A DNA stretch of 64,000 bases from Aureimonas phyllosphaerae (GTDB taxonomy: Bacteria > Pseudomonadota > Alphaproteobacteria > Rhizobiales > Rhizobiaceae), in assembly GCF_900113065.1 (NCBI RefSeq), contig NZ_FOOA01000006.1:151872-215871 (forward strand), in the 5' to 3' direction. The translations under genes and the position numbers were made by a program. A model generated the notes under the pieces. The model saw only the letters and a list, made by a program, of their open reading frames with translations. It was not told the DNA's origin and did no database searches. Each line of letters begins with the position of its first letter. Within the stretch, counting starts at the first letter, position 1. Shown in pieces: positions 29,979-38,980 of this stretch.

Positions 29979-30313
29979 GGATCAATCCGACGGATCTGTT
30001 GAGGTGTTGACAACCTGGAACCGGTCTGGCTTCAATAACTCATATATCGGTTGACGGCGCAAGGCGCAATCCGATACGAGATCGAACAGCGGCGGAGGAG
30101 GCCGCCGACACGCACCGGCAGGGCCGGTCCGACCCGCCCGAACCATCATCGCAGACCCGATCGCGTGGGCCCTCCGGGCGAGCGCCGGCACCTCGTCGGC
30201 GAGCGTCCCGGCATGCCCCGACAAGACCCATCGCGCCCGATCGGCGCGGCCGGTTTCCCGGCCGCGAACGGTGCCGCGCATCCTGAATGTCGACAAGTCC
30301 GGAAGTGCCCGTC
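29979..30313. promoter_or_regulatory. Divergent regulatory region gntR / Fe-alcohol dehydrogenase
   Basis: This 335-base spacer has no supported gene. Near gntR it holds two odd palindromes, ATCCG-A-CGGAT (29985-29995) and GTTG-A-CAAC (30006-30014). They are possible GntR/FCD operators. The second overlaps a perfect TTGACA (30007-30012), which is followed after 18 bases by TTCAAT (30031-30036), a plausible rightward promoter. A CTCATATATC element at 30039 recurs inside the gntR 5' coding region at 29898. The rest (about 30060-30300) is GC-rich with nothing recognised. Confidence 0.45.
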
Positions 30314-31426
30314 ATGGCCCTGATCACCTACCTCACCCGCATCGAGTTCGACGAAGGCGCGATCGCCAGGCTGCCCTCCATCCTGGAGGGGCTGAACGTC
30401 TCGCGTCCGCTGGTCGTCACCGATCGGGGGCTGGTCGCAAGCGGTCTCGTGGAGCGGCTGCTCACCCTCTTCACTGAGCGTCCGGTGGTCTTCTCCGACA
30501 CGCCCGCCAATCCAACCGAAGCGGCGACCGAGGCCGCCTTTGCCCTCTACCGCGCCGAAGGCTGCGACGGGATCGTCGGCCTTGGCGGCGGCTCGTCGAT
30601 CGACCTCGCCAAGGCCGTGCGGCTTCTGAGCGGCCACGAGGGGCCGCTCGCGCAGTACACCGCGGTCGAAGGGGGAGCCGCCCGGATCCACGGCCGGATC
30701 TGCCCGCTGGTCGCCGTCCCGACGACGTCGGGCACCGGCTCCGAGGTCGGTCGCGCCGCCGTCATCATCACGGCCGAGGGGCGCAAGCTCGGCATCGTCT
30801 CGCCGCACATGCTGCCCTCGGTCGCACTCTGCGACCCCGAACTGACCTACGGCCTGCCGCCGTTTCTGACGGCGGCGACCGGCATGGACGCGATCTCGCA
30901 CTGCCTCGAGACCTTCATGGCGCCGTCCGTCAACCCGCCGGCCGACGCCATCGCGCTCGACGGGCTGAAGCGCGGCATGGCGGCGATCCGGCAGGCCGTG
31001 CGCGACGGCTCCGACGCCCGCGCCCGCTGGGAGATGATGATGTGCGCGCTGGAAGGCGCGATGGCCTTCCAGAAGGGCCTCGGCGCGGTGCACGCGCTGA
31101 CCCACCCGCTCGGTGCGGTGCGCGAGTTGAACCTTCACCACGGGACGCTGAACGCCGTCCTGATGCCCGCCGTCCTCCGCTTCAACCGCGAGACGATCGG
31201 GGAGAAGTGGCAGGTGCTGGCGGGCATCCTCGGCGGCGAGCCGGATGCGGTGATCGCAAGCCTCGTGCGCGACATCGGCATGCCGTCCGGCCTGCGCGCC
31301 ATGGGCGTCACCGACGAGATGATGGAGCGCATCGCCAGCGAGGCGCTGAAGGACCATTGCCACGGCACCAATCCGCGCATCCCGACCCGCGAGGACTACC
31401 TCGAACTGCTTCGCCAGTCCGCCTGA
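30314..31426 (+). CDS. Iron-containing alcohol dehydrogenase
   Basis: A 370-residue group III metal alcohol dehydrogenase. GLGGGSSIDLAKAV is the cofactor-binding motif. Metal ligands lie in TGMDAISHCLETF (Asp, His) and ALTHPLGAVRELNLHHGTLNAVL (two His). It is distinct from the GldA-like enzyme 5 kb away. ATG 30314 has GGAAG 8 bases upstream and is preferred over an in-frame ATG at 30287. It heads the rightward arm and would oxidise or reduce the sugar alcohol or aldehyde handled by the cluster. Confidence 0.88.
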   Translation: MALITYLTRIEFDEGAIARLPSILEGLNVSRPLVVTDRGLVASGLVERLLTLFTERPVVFSDTPANPTEAATEAAFALYRAEGCDGIVGLGGGSSIDLAKAVRLLSGHEGPLAQYTAVEGGAARIHGRICPLVAVPTTSGTGSEVGRAAVIITAEGRKLGIVSPHMLPSVALCDPELTYGLPPFLTAATGMDAISHCLETFMAPSVNPPADAIALDGLKRGMAAIRQAVRDGSDARARWEMMMCALEGAMAFQKGLGAVHALTHPLGAVRELNLHHGTLNAVLMPAVLRFNRETIGEKWQVLAGILGGEPDAVIASLVRDIGMPSGLRAMGVTDEMMERIASEALKDHCHGTNPRIPTREDYLELLRQSA

Positions 31427-31496
31427 GGGCGGCCGGCGCCATGCGCATCGGGGCGGCGGGGGGCCGCCTCGTCCATTCATCACTGGGAGGACCGAC

Positions 31497-32522
31497 ATGA
31501 CCGACTTCGACGATAACAGCCCGGAAGCGGCCCGTCTGCGCCTGACGCGCCGCGGGTTCCTGAGCGGGGCCGCCGCGTTGACGGTGGCAACAGCGCTCGC
31601 CCGGCCGAACTTCGCCTTCGCGCAGGACGCGCAGTTCTGCGCCTCGCTCGGCTGGACGGTCTGGGAATCGGGCCGCCACATCGTGGCCGGCTACGAGGAC
31701 GCCGTGAAGCGCCTCGGCGGCACGCTGACCATCGCCGACGCCAACTACGACGTGAAGAAGCAGGCCGACCAGATCGCCGCCTTCGTGGCGTCGAAGCCCG
31801 CCGCGATCTTCATCACGCCCGCCGACGCCGCCGCGATCGCCCCGGCCGTGCAGGCCGCGGTCGCCTCCGGCATCCCGATCTTCTGCGGCGACAGCTACGT
31901 GCCCAACACGACGGTGACCTCCACCGCCATGTCCAACAATTTCGGCCTCGGCTCCTACGGCGCGCAGTACATCGCCGACCGCCTGAAGGGGAAGGGCAAG
32001 GTCGCGATGGTCTGCCTGCCCTCCAACGAGTCCTGGGACCAGCGCACGCTCGGCGCGAAATCGATCTTCACGCGCTATCCCGATATCCAGGTCGTGTCCG
32101 AGATCGCCTTCGCGCTCGGCGGCACGACGACGCCGCGCCAGGTGGTCGACAACATCCTCACCGCCAATCCCGAGCTCGACGCCATCTGGTGCGCCTGGGA
32201 CGGTGCGGCCTCCGAGGGCACGCTCGCCATCAAGGCGTCGGGCCGCGACGTCTTCATCACCGGCATCGACGGCGGTGCGCAGTCCTTCGAGTACATCCAG
32301 GCCGGCTCGCCCTTCGCCCTCACCATGGCGCAGAGCTTCTACGAGATGGCCTACATGAACGCGTTCTTCGCGCATGAGGTGATCGCCGGGCGCAAGGCGC
32401 CGCGCTTCGTCATCACCCCGTCCTACGCGGTGACGCAGGAAAGCCTCGCCGATATCGACATTCCCGACACCTACGACCAGCCCGGCGAGGCCGCCAAGCT
32501 CGGCTGGAACCGCGTCCTCTGA
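31497..32522 (+). CDS. Sugar ABC transporter substrate-binding protein (RbsB family) with Tat-like signal
   Basis: A 341-residue periplasmic binding protein. The N-terminus has a twin-arginine-like TRRGFLSGAAALTVATALA before a cleavage site near FAFAQ. The RbsB-type fold shows the hinge patterns NYDVKKQADQIAAFVASKPA and WCAWDGAASEGTLAIKASG. RBS GGGAGG is 6 bases upstream. The stem-loop just after its stop is typical of binding-protein genes that need more transcript than the rest of the operon. Ligand is probably a monosaccharide or polyol. Confidence 0.9.
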   Translation: MTDFDDNSPEAARLRLTRRGFLSGAAALTVATALARPNFAFAQDAQFCASLGWTVWESGRHIVAGYEDAVKRLGGTLTIADANYDVKKQADQIAAFVASKPAAIFITPADAAAIAPAVQAAVASGIPIFCGDSYVPNTTVTSTAMSNNFGLGSYGAQYIADRLKGKGKVAMVCLPSNESWDQRTLGAKSIFTRYPDIQVVSEIAFALGGTTTPRQVVDNILTANPELDAIWCAWDGAASEGTLAIKASGRDVFITGIDGGAQSFEYIQAGSPFALTMAQSFYEMAYMNAFFAHEVIAGRKAPRFVITPSYAVTQESLADIDIPDTYDQPGEAAKLGWNRVL

Positions 32523-32540
32523 TCGACGCCGACAGACGAA

Positions 32541-32570
32541 GGGAGGACGGGCATCAAGCCCGTCCTTCCC
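32541..32570 (+). repeat. Intercistronic stem-loop after the sugar-binding-protein gene
   Basis: GGGAGGACGGGC, loop ATCAA, GCCCGTCC-T-TCCC: twelve pairs with one bulged T, between the binding protein and the ATPase gene. No U-run follows, so readthrough is expected. Such hairpins typically protect the upstream mRNA and raise binding-protein levels over the membrane subunits. Confidence 0.6.
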
Positions 32571-32590
32571 GCGCAAGAGGAGGGGAGCCC

Positions 32591-34102
32591 ATGTCGAAAA
32601 TCCTGACCATGAGCGGTATCGCCAAGCGGTTCGGGCCGGTGCAGGCGCTCGGCGGCGTCGATTTCGACCTCGACCGGGGCGAGATCCACGCGCTGCTCGG
32701 CATCAACGGCGCGGGCAAGTCGACGCTGATCAAGATCCTCTCCGGCGTCTACGTGAAGGACGAAGGCACGATCACGATCGACGGCGAGGCGGTCGAGCTG
32801 GGCACCCCGCGCGCGGCGATCGAGGCGGGCGTCGCCACCGTCCAGCAGCATCCCGAACTCGTGCCCGACTGCACCGGCGTCGAGAACATCTTCCTTGGAG
32901 GCGAGGGCGCCTCGCCCGGCCTCTTCCGCCGCATGAACCGCGCCGCGATGCGCGAAAAGGCGCAGAAGCTCCTCGTCCGCTTCCCGATCGAGATCGATCT
33001 CGACGCGCGGGTCGGCGAGATGCCGGCGGTGGACCGCGAGATCGTCGCGATCCTCCACGCGCTGCGGCACGACCATATCAAGATCCTGATCCTCGACGAG
33101 CCGACCTCGACGCTGACCGAGCGCGAGAAGGCCTCGCTCTTCCAAATGATGCGGGCGCTTCAGGCGGGCGGCATCTCGATCATCTACATCACCCACCGGC
33201 TGGAGGAGGTCTACGAGATCGCCGACCGGTTCACCGTGTTTCGCGGCGGGCGCAACGTGGCGACGATGACGCTTGGTGAGGCGCGCCTGACGGGCGTGTC
33301 GATCCCCGAGCTGATGCTCGACGAGGCCGCGGGCGACCTCTACCCCGCCCGCGACGGCCGCTCCGACGGCGACGTCCTCCTCGAGGCGAAGGGCCTTGGC
33401 TGCGGCGCGCACTTCTCCGGCGTCGACCTCGTCGCGCGGCGCGGCGAGATCCTCGGCATCTTCGGCCTTGTCGGTTCCGGCGTCGACGAACTGTCCAAGG
33501 TGCTCTACGGCGCGATGCGCCACGATGTGGGCGAGCTCGTCGTGAAGGGCGAGACGCGCAACTTCCGCGGGGCCCATGATGGTCTGGCCGCCGGCATCTT
33601 CCTCGTCCCGGGTGACCGGCGGACGGAAGGGCTGACGATGACCAAGGACGTCGTCTTCAACACCACCGTCGCCCATCTCGGCCGTGCCTCCTGGGTTGGC
33701 GGCCTCCTGCGCATGCGCGCCAACCGGCAGGCGAGCGAGCGGCTGGCGCGCGACGTCGGCCTTCAGCCCTTCGAGCTGGATCGTCCGGTCAGCGCCTTCT
33801 CGGGCGGCAACCAGCAGAAGATCGTCATCGCCAAGGGCCTCTTCCGCGACGCCGACATCTACATCTTCGCCGAGCCGACGGTCGGCGTCGACATCGGCGC
33901 GCGCGCCAAGCTCTATGCCCTGATGCGCGAACTCTCGCAGCGCGCCGCCGTGATCGTCGTCTCGTCGGACTGCGACGAGGTCCACGGTCTCGCCGACCGG
34001 GTGCTCGCCCTCTACAAGGGCCGCCCCGTGCATCCGGGCGGGGCCGAGCCAACCCGCGACCAACTTCTCGCCGCCGGCATCATGGGAGCGCGCGCAGCAT
34101 GA
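32591..34102 (+). CDS. Sugar ABC transporter ATP-binding protein (RbsA/XylG type, two ATPase domains)
   Basis: A 503-residue tandem ATPase. The first half has Walker A LGINGAGKSTLIKILSGVY and Walker B ILILDEPTSTLT. The second half, as in RbsA/XylG, has a degenerate Walker A around GLVGSGVDELSKV but a good signature SAFSGGNQQKIVIAKGL and Walker B-like IFAEPTVGVD. RBS GAGGAGGGGAG is upstream. It overlaps the first permease gene by 4 bases (ATGA). Confidence 0.93.
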   Translation: MSKILTMSGIAKRFGPVQALGGVDFDLDRGEIHALLGINGAGKSTLIKILSGVYVKDEGTITIDGEAVELGTPRAAIEAGVATVQQHPELVPDCTGVENIFLGGEGASPGLFRRMNRAAMREKAQKLLVRFPIEIDLDARVGEMPAVDREIVAILHALRHDHIKILILDEPTSTLTEREKASLFQMMRALQAGGISIIYITHRLEEVYEIADRFTVFRGGRNVATMTLGEARLTGVSIPELMLDEAAGDLYPARDGRSDGDVLLEAKGLGCGAHFSGVDLVARRGEILGIFGLVGSGVDELSKVLYGAMRHDVGELVVKGETRNFRGAHDGLAAGIFLVPGDRRTEGLTMTKDVVFNTTVAHLGRASWVGGLLRMRANRQASERLARDVGLQPFELDRPVSAFSGGNQQKIVIAKGLFRDADIYIFAEPTVGVDIGARAKLYALMRELSQRAAVIVVSSDCDEVHGLADRVLALYKGRPVHPGGAEPTRDQLLAAGIMGARAA

Positions 34103-35091
34103 AACGACGCACCAACCCGCTCGTCCCGCGCATCCTCGCCTTCGCAGTCTTGCTCGGCGTCGTCGCCGCGGTCTTCGCGAGCCTCAGCCCGGCCTATCTC
34201 TCGGCCGGCAACCTTCACGGCCTCTTCCGGCACATGGCGGTGCAGGGTCTCGCCGCGCTCGGCCTTACCTTCGTGATCGTCGTGCGCCAGTTCGACCTGT
34301 CGTTTCCAGGCGTTGCCTCGCTCGGGGCGATGACGCTCGGCTGGCTGATCGCGGGTCGCTACGGTCTGGGCATGGGCGTCGCCGGCGCGCTCGCCGTCGG
34401 GCTCCTGTGCGGTCTCGTCAATGGCTTCGCCGTCGCGTATCTCCGCCTGCCCGACATCGTCGCGACGATCGCGACCGGCGGGGCGGCCGTCGGCCTCTCC
34501 TACTTCTATTCCAACGGCACGTCGCTCTCGAAGAACTTCTTCTCGTCGGGGATCCTCGATCTCAACGACGCGAAGTATCTCGGCCTCGACGCGCCGGTCG
34601 CGATTCTCGCCCTCGCGGCCCTCCTGTCGGCCGTCGTGCTGCACGGCTCGCGCTTCGGGCGGGCCTTCTACGCGACCGGCGAAAACCGAACCTCCGCGAT
34701 CTTCTCCGGCATCCGCGTCAGGCTCTACGTGCTGGCGGCCTTCGCGCTGTCGGGCATGCTCTCGTGCCTCGCGATCACGCTCCTCGTCGCCTCCTCGGGC
34801 GCGGCCAACGTCACGGCGGGCGCGCAGCTCCTGATGCCGGCCTATGCCGCGGTCTATCTCGGCGCCGCCCTCTTCGGAGCGGCATCGGTTCCCGCCACCG
34901 TCGCGGGCACGCTCCTGATGTCGGCGATGCTGAACGGCTTCACGCTGCTCGCGGTCCCCTACTACTACTCCGACGCCATCGTCTCGATCGTCCTCATCAG
35001 CGCCATCGCGCTCTTCGACCCGAAGATCGCGGAAGGCTTCCGCCGCTTCCGGGACGCCGGCAAACCCGCCTTCCGCGAGGCCCGTTCATGA
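34099..35091 (+). CDS. Sugar ABC transporter permease (RbsC type) 1
   Basis: A 330-residue polytopic membrane protein with about nine hydrophobic segments and the RbsC-type central loop GSRFGRAFYATGENRTSAIFSGI. The start overlaps the ATPase stop and the end overlaps the next permease, so all subunits are coupled. Two different permeases imply a heterodimeric channel, as in the erythritol- and sugar-alcohol-type Rbs-family importers. Confidence 0.9.
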   Translation: MKRRTNPLVPRILAFAVLLGVVAAVFASLSPAYLSAGNLHGLFRHMAVQGLAALGLTFVIVVRQFDLSFPGVASLGAMTLGWLIAGRYGLGMGVAGALAVGLLCGLVNGFAVAYLRLPDIVATIATGGAAVGLSYFYSNGTSLSKNFFSSGILDLNDAKYLGLDAPVAILALAALLSAVVLHGSRFGRAFYATGENRTSAIFSGIRVRLYVLAAFALSGMLSCLAITLLVASSGAANVTAGAQLLMPAYAAVYLGAALFGAASVPATVAGTLLMSAMLNGFTLLAVPYYYSDAIVSIVLISAIALFDPKIAEGFRRFRDAGKPAFREARS

Positions 35092-36083
35092 GCGCCGTCA
35101 TGCCCACCGCCTCCCGCCCCGTGCCGGCCGCCGGCTTCGACGTCAGACGCTTCGTGGTGCGCTTCGGCCTGTTCTTTCTCCTCGCGATCCTCGTCGTCGT
35201 CTTCTCCTGGCTCCGGCCGAGCTTTGCGAGCGCCGGCAACGTCACCGACATCCTGCGCTCGGCCTCGATCTCGGCCGTGATGTTCCTCGGGCTCACCTGG
35301 ATCATCGCAGCCGGCGAGATCGACGTGAGCTTCATGTCGGTCGCCGCTCTGTCCACCATGATCATCGCCGGGCTCGTCTCGTCCGGTTTCGGCTGGCCGG
35401 TGGCGGTTCTGGTGGCGCTCAGTGCGGGCGTCGCGGTCGGCCTTCTCAACGGGCTTCTCGTCGCCGGCATGGGCCTGCCCGCCCTCGTCATCACCATCGC
35501 GACCGGGGGCCTCGCCGGCTCCGTCGCGGCGGCGATCGGCAAGGGCACCTCGATCCCGATGGCAACGACCGGCTTCGTCGGGCCGATCGTCGACGCCGAT
35601 CTCGGCATCGTGCCGGTGATCGCGATCGTCGTCGCCGCGCTCTACGCGGTGGCCTGGGTGCTGCAGGACCGCACGACCTTCGGCCATTACATCTACGCGA
35701 TGGAGCAGAACCGCCGGGCCGTGGTGGAAGCGGGCGTGCGCGCCAACCGCATCCTGATGATGCTCTACGTCCTGTCGGGCACGCTGTCGGCCGTGGCGGG
35801 CGCTCTTCTCGCCGCCGATCTCTCGTCCGGCCAGCCCTATATCGGCACGTCCTATTTCATCGACGGGCTGACGGCCGTGCTGCTCGGTGGCATGGCGCTG
35901 AAGATGGGCAAGCCGAACGTGATCGGCACCCTGGTCGGCGTCGTGCTGCTCGCCGTCCTTCTGTCCGGCGCGGCGCTCCTCGGCTGGACCGACTCGCAGC
36001 GCCAGATCGTGCGCGCCGCGCTCCTGATCGCCGGCGTCGCTCTCGTCGTCTGGACCCGCCGCAAGACGCGCGCGCATCTCTGA
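35088..36083 (+). CDS. Sugar ABC transporter permease (RbsC type) 2
   Basis: A 331-residue second permease with the corresponding loop TTFGHYIYAMEQNRRAVVEAGVR and a similar topology. ATG 35088 overlaps the previous stop (ATGA); the frame is open upstream, but only inside the preceding gene. It pairs with permease 1. Confidence 0.9.
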   Translation: MSAVMPTASRPVPAAGFDVRRFVVRFGLFFLLAILVVVFSWLRPSFASAGNVTDILRSASISAVMFLGLTWIIAAGEIDVSFMSVAALSTMIIAGLVSSGFGWPVAVLVALSAGVAVGLLNGLLVAGMGLPALVITIATGGLAGSVAAAIGKGTSIPMATTGFVGPIVDADLGIVPVIAIVVAALYAVAWVLQDRTTFGHYIYAMEQNRRAVVEAGVRANRILMMLYVLSGTLSAVAGALLAADLSSGQPYIGTSYFIDGLTAVLLGGMALKMGKPNVIGTLVGVVLLAVLLSGAALLGWTDSQRQIVRAALLIAGVALVVWTRRKTRAHL

Positions 36084-36105
36084 CGCGGCAAAGCCGTCCC
36101 CCGAT

Positions 36106-36125
36106 CGGCGACCGCGCGGTCGCCG
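36106..36125. repeat. Perfect 20-base palindrome between permease and mutarotase genes
   Basis: CGGCGACCGCGCGGTCGCCG reads identically on both strands and can form an 8-base-pair hairpin with loop GCGC. It sits 22 bases after the permease stop and 33 before the mutarotase start, without a U-run. A transcript stabiliser or processing site is possible. Confidence 0.4.
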
Positions 36126-36157
36126 AACCCTCACCCGTCGCATTTCGAAAGACACCC

Positions 36158-36580
36158 ATGCTTAAGACCATCGACCCGCTTCTGAACGGCCAGCTCCTCG
36201 CGATCCTCGACGACATGGGCCACGGCAACGAGATCGTCATCGCCGACGCCAATTTCGGCGCGGCCAACGTCGCGCAGCGTCTGGTCGATCTGCCGGGTAC
36301 CACCGCGACCGCGCTGGTCGATGCGATCCTGTCCGTGTTTCCGCTCGACGACTTCGTCGAGGATCCGATGGCGGTGATGAAGGCGCCGGACGAGACGCGG
36401 CCGATGTACGACGCCTTCCAGGCGAGCGCCGACCGGGCGGAGGGGCGCAGGATCACGATCGCCGAGATCGATCCGGCCGAGTTCGTCGAGCGCACCCGCC
36501 GCGCCTATGCCGTGATCGCCAGCGGCGAGCGGCGGCTGTATGGTAATGTCCTGCTTCGCAAGGGAGTGCTGCGTCCATGA
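36158..36580 (+). CDS. RbsD/FucU-family sugar mutarotase
   Basis: A 140-residue protein of the RbsD/FucU fold that interconverts sugar anomers. It starts MLKTIDPLLNGQLLAILDDM and has the conserved GHGNEIVIADANF (about residues 22-34, with the catalytic His) and the C-terminal SGERRLYGNVLLRKGV, which fits FucU better than RbsD. This suggests the cluster handles a fucose-like or other hexose/pentose. It overlaps the downstream lactonase gene by 4 bases. Confidence 0.85.
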   Translation: MLKTIDPLLNGQLLAILDDMGHGNEIVIADANFGAANVAQRLVDLPGTTATALVDAILSVFPLDDFVEDPMAVMKAPDETRPMYDAFQASADRAEGRRITIAEIDPAEFVERTRRAYAVIASGERRLYGNVLLRKGVLRP

Positions 36581-37446
36581 CATCCATCCACCGGCCGGCG
36601 ACGATCGACAGTCACCAGCATTTCTGGCGCGTCGAGCGCGGCGACTACGGCTGGATGGGCGAGCATGTGAAGCCGCTCCTGCGCGACTTCATGCCGGAGG
36701 ACCTCGCGCCGCTCCTGCACCGCGCCGGCATCGACCGGACGATCCTCGTCCAGGCGGCCGAGACGGAGGCCGAGACCGACTTTCTCCTTGAGCTCGCCGC
36801 CGCAACGCCCTTCGTGGCGGGCGTCGTCGGCTGGCTCGACATGGATGCGGACGGCTTTGCCGAGCGTCTCGCACACTACCGCGCGCAGCCGAAATTCGTC
36901 GGGCTGCGGCCGATGCTCCAGGGGCTCGACGACGACGCCTTCATCCTGCGCCCGCGCGTCCTCGACAATCTCCGTCGCGTCGCCGACAGCGGCCTTGCCT
37001 TCGATGTCCTGACCTTCCCGAAGCATCTGCCCCATGTGGCCGAGGCGCTGGCGGCGGTGCCGGGCCTCCGGGCCGTCGTCGACCATCTGTCGAAGCCGCC
37101 GATCGCGGCCGGCGATCTCGATCCCTGGCGTGACGACATCACCCGTATCGCCGCCTTCCCGAACGTCTCGTGCAAGGTGTCCGGCATGGTGACGGAGGCG
37201 AAGGCCGACTGGGCGTTGGACGATCTCGCCCCTTACGTCGACCACGTCGCCGCGTGCTTCGGCGCGGACCGGCTCCTGTTCGGCTCGGACTGGCCGGTTG
37301 CGACGCTGGCCGCCGAATACGGCGAGGTCGCCCACGCGGCGCGCGCCCTGCTCGGCCGCCGCTTCGGGCCGGAGGACATGGACAAGATCTTCGGCGGCAA
37401 CGCCGCGCGCTTCTACGGCGTGGAGTCGGCGAGTTCGCCGAGATAG
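36577..37446 (+). CDS. Amidohydrolase-2 family lactonase (L-fuconolactonase/rhamnonolactonase type)
   Basis: A 289-residue TIM-barrel hydrolase with N-terminal IDSHQHFWRVERGDYGWM (metal His-x-His), the mid-barrel VDHLSKPPI and LLFGSDWPVATLAAEY near the C-terminus with the catalytic Asp. These match the sugar-lactonase branch that opens L-fucono-, L-rhamnono- or similar lactones. With a mutarotase and dehydrogenases in the cluster it supports an oxidative non-phosphorylated sugar pathway. Its 3' end overlaps the convergent nitrilase gene by 34 bases. Confidence 0.85.
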   Translation: MTSIHRPATIDSHQHFWRVERGDYGWMGEHVKPLLRDFMPEDLAPLLHRAGIDRTILVQAAETEAETDFLLELAAATPFVAGVVGWLDMDADGFAERLAHYRAQPKFVGLRPMLQGLDDDAFILRPRVLDNLRRVADSGLAFDVLTFPKHLPHVAEALAAVPGLRAVVDHLSKPPIAAGDLDPWRDDITRIAAFPNVSCKVSGMVTEAKADWALDDLAPYVDHVAACFGADRLLFGSDWPVATLAAEYGEVAHAARALLGRRFGPEDMDKIFGGNAARFYGVESASSPR

Positions 37447-38198
37447 TTGTTGGCGGCCCGCGGCCCCGCGAAGGCGGCGGGGTCGAGGTCGGCGACGAGC
37501 ATGGCCGGCTGCGCTTCGCCGCCCTGCGCCAGCGCCGCGCCGTCCGGCCCGGCGACCATCGACAGGCCCTGATAGGCGAAACGCGCGTCGCGCCCGCACC
37601 AGTCGGCATAGGACAGGAACACGCTGTTCTCGAAGGCGCGCGTCGGCACGAGGCTGCGGGCGATGAAGCGCGCGCCCTCGCCCGCCGGCAGCGCCGTCGG
37701 CACGAGGACGAGGTCCGCGCCGGCCTGTGCCAGCGCCCGCACGGTCTCGGGAAACTCGACGTCGAAGCAGACGAGAAGCCCGACCCGGAAGTCTCCGAAG
37801 GCGACGACCGGGGAGATGATGGTGCCCGGCGAAAAGGCGCCGCGCTCGTAGTCCCCGTAGAGGAAGCGCTTGGCATAGACGACCGGCGCCTCGCCGGGCC
37901 GAAGGAGCACGGCGGCGTTGCGCACCACGGGGCCGTCCGCGACGGGGAGCCCGAGCGCCAGCGCGACGCGGGTCTCCTCGACCCGTTCCTGAAGGCGCGC
38001 GATCGTCTCCGCCGCCCGCTCGGCCTCCGCCCGCAGGGCCTGCGCGCCGGCGCCGTAGCCGGGCAGGGCGAGTTCGGGCAGGTGGGCGAGATCGGCGCCG
38101 GCCTCGCGCGCCCGGGCAAGGCACCGATCGATCCCGAGGAGGCCGTCTGCCCCAGAGCGGGCCGCCGCCGCATCGAGCTGGAAGAGGGCGAGGCGCAT
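37413..38198 (-). CDS. Carbon-nitrogen hydrolase (nitrilase superfamily)
   Basis: A 261-residue nitrilase-fold amidase. The catalytic triad is visible: Glu in LPELALPGYG (about residue 43), Lys in YAKRFLYGDYERG, and Cys in VGLLVCFDVEFPE. Its place as the last gene of the polyamine-type transporter operon suggests N-carbamoylputrescine amidase or an omega-amidase acting on a polyamine-derived amide. The start overlaps the permease stop. Convergent overlap of 34 bases with the lactonase gene. Confidence 0.87.
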   Translation of the reverse strand: MRLALFQLDAAAARSGADGLLGIDRCLARAREAGADLAHLPELALPGYGAGAQALRAEAERAAETIARLQERVEETRVALALGLPVADGPVVRNAAVLLRPGEAPVVYAKRFLYGDYERGAFSPGTIISPVVAFGDFRVGLLVCFDVEFPETVRALAQAGADLVLVPTALPAGEGARFIARSLVPTRAFENSVFLSYADWCGRDARFAYQGLSMVAGPDGAALAQGGEAQPAMLVADLDPAAFAGPRAANNYLGELADSTP

Positions 38199-38980
38199 CA
38201 GCGGCGCTCCCAGGCGCCGAGCAGCTTCGGCAGGTCGCCGAACCTCGCGACGAGGCCGAAGACGAGCGCGGCGAGCGCCACGAACAGCACCGAAATCGAC
38301 GCCATCACCGGCGTGTAGCCGTAGCGAAGGGCGTTGAAGATCTTGATCGGCACGGTCTCCATCGTGAAGCCGACCGTCATGTAGGCGATGATGTATTCGT
38401 TGAGCGAGAGCACGAAGGCGAAGGCGAAGCCCGACACGAGGTAGGGCCGGATCATCGGCAGGACGATCGTGCGCCGCACGGCCGCCTCGCTGGCGCCCAT
38501 CGTGCGGGCGGCTTCCACGATCTCGCGGTCGATCGAGGAGAAGCCGAGCGTCAGCGTCACGAGCGGCAGGCTGGTGAAGAAGATCGCGTGGCTGACGACG
38601 ACGGTGAAGGACGAGCCGTAGAAGCCGACGGTCGACCAGAAGGCGAGCGCGCCGAGCGCGGTGATCACCGGCGGCAGCACGAAGGGCGAGACGCCCAGAA
38701 GCTGCACGATGCGGCCGGGAAGCGTCGCCCGCCGCCACAGGGCGTAGGCGATCGGCAAGGCGATGAGGACGGCGAGCGCCGCCGCCAGCACCGCGATGGA
38801 AACGGACGTGAACAGCGCGCCGCGCCAGTCCGGGTCGGTGAAGATCGCCTGATACCAGCGCAGCGACAGGCCCTTCGGCGGGAAGACGAGACTCTGCTGC
38901 GCGTTGACCGACACGCCCGCGATGATCGCGACGGGCGCGGCAAGGAAGAGGGCGACCAGCGCGAGGAACAGGCGGCTCAT
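38198..38980 (-). CDS. Polyamine-type ABC transporter permease (PotC type)
   Basis: A 260-residue inner-membrane permease with six hydrophobic segments and the EAA loop EAARTMGASEAAVRRTIVLP (about residues 152-171). It follows the PotB-type permease with an ATGA overlap and forms the channel with it. Confidence 0.9.
   Translation of the reverse strand: MSRLFLALVALFLAAPVAIIAGVSVNAQQSLVFPPKGLSLRWYQAIFTDPDWRGALFTSVSIAVLAAALAVLIALPIAYALWRRATLPGRIVQLLGVSPFVLPPVITALGALAFWSTVGFYGSSFTVVVSHAIFFTSLPLVTLTLGFSSIDREIVEAARTMGASEAAVRRTIVLPMIRPYLVSGFAFAFVLSLNEYIIAYMTVGFTMETVPIKIFNALRYGYTPVMASISVLFVALAALVFGLVARFGDLPKLLGAWERR

Noticed and set aside
29982..30296. A leftward Arg-rich open frame in the gntR/Fe-ADH spacer
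   Set aside because: No RBS or domain; it overlaps the putative promoter and operators.
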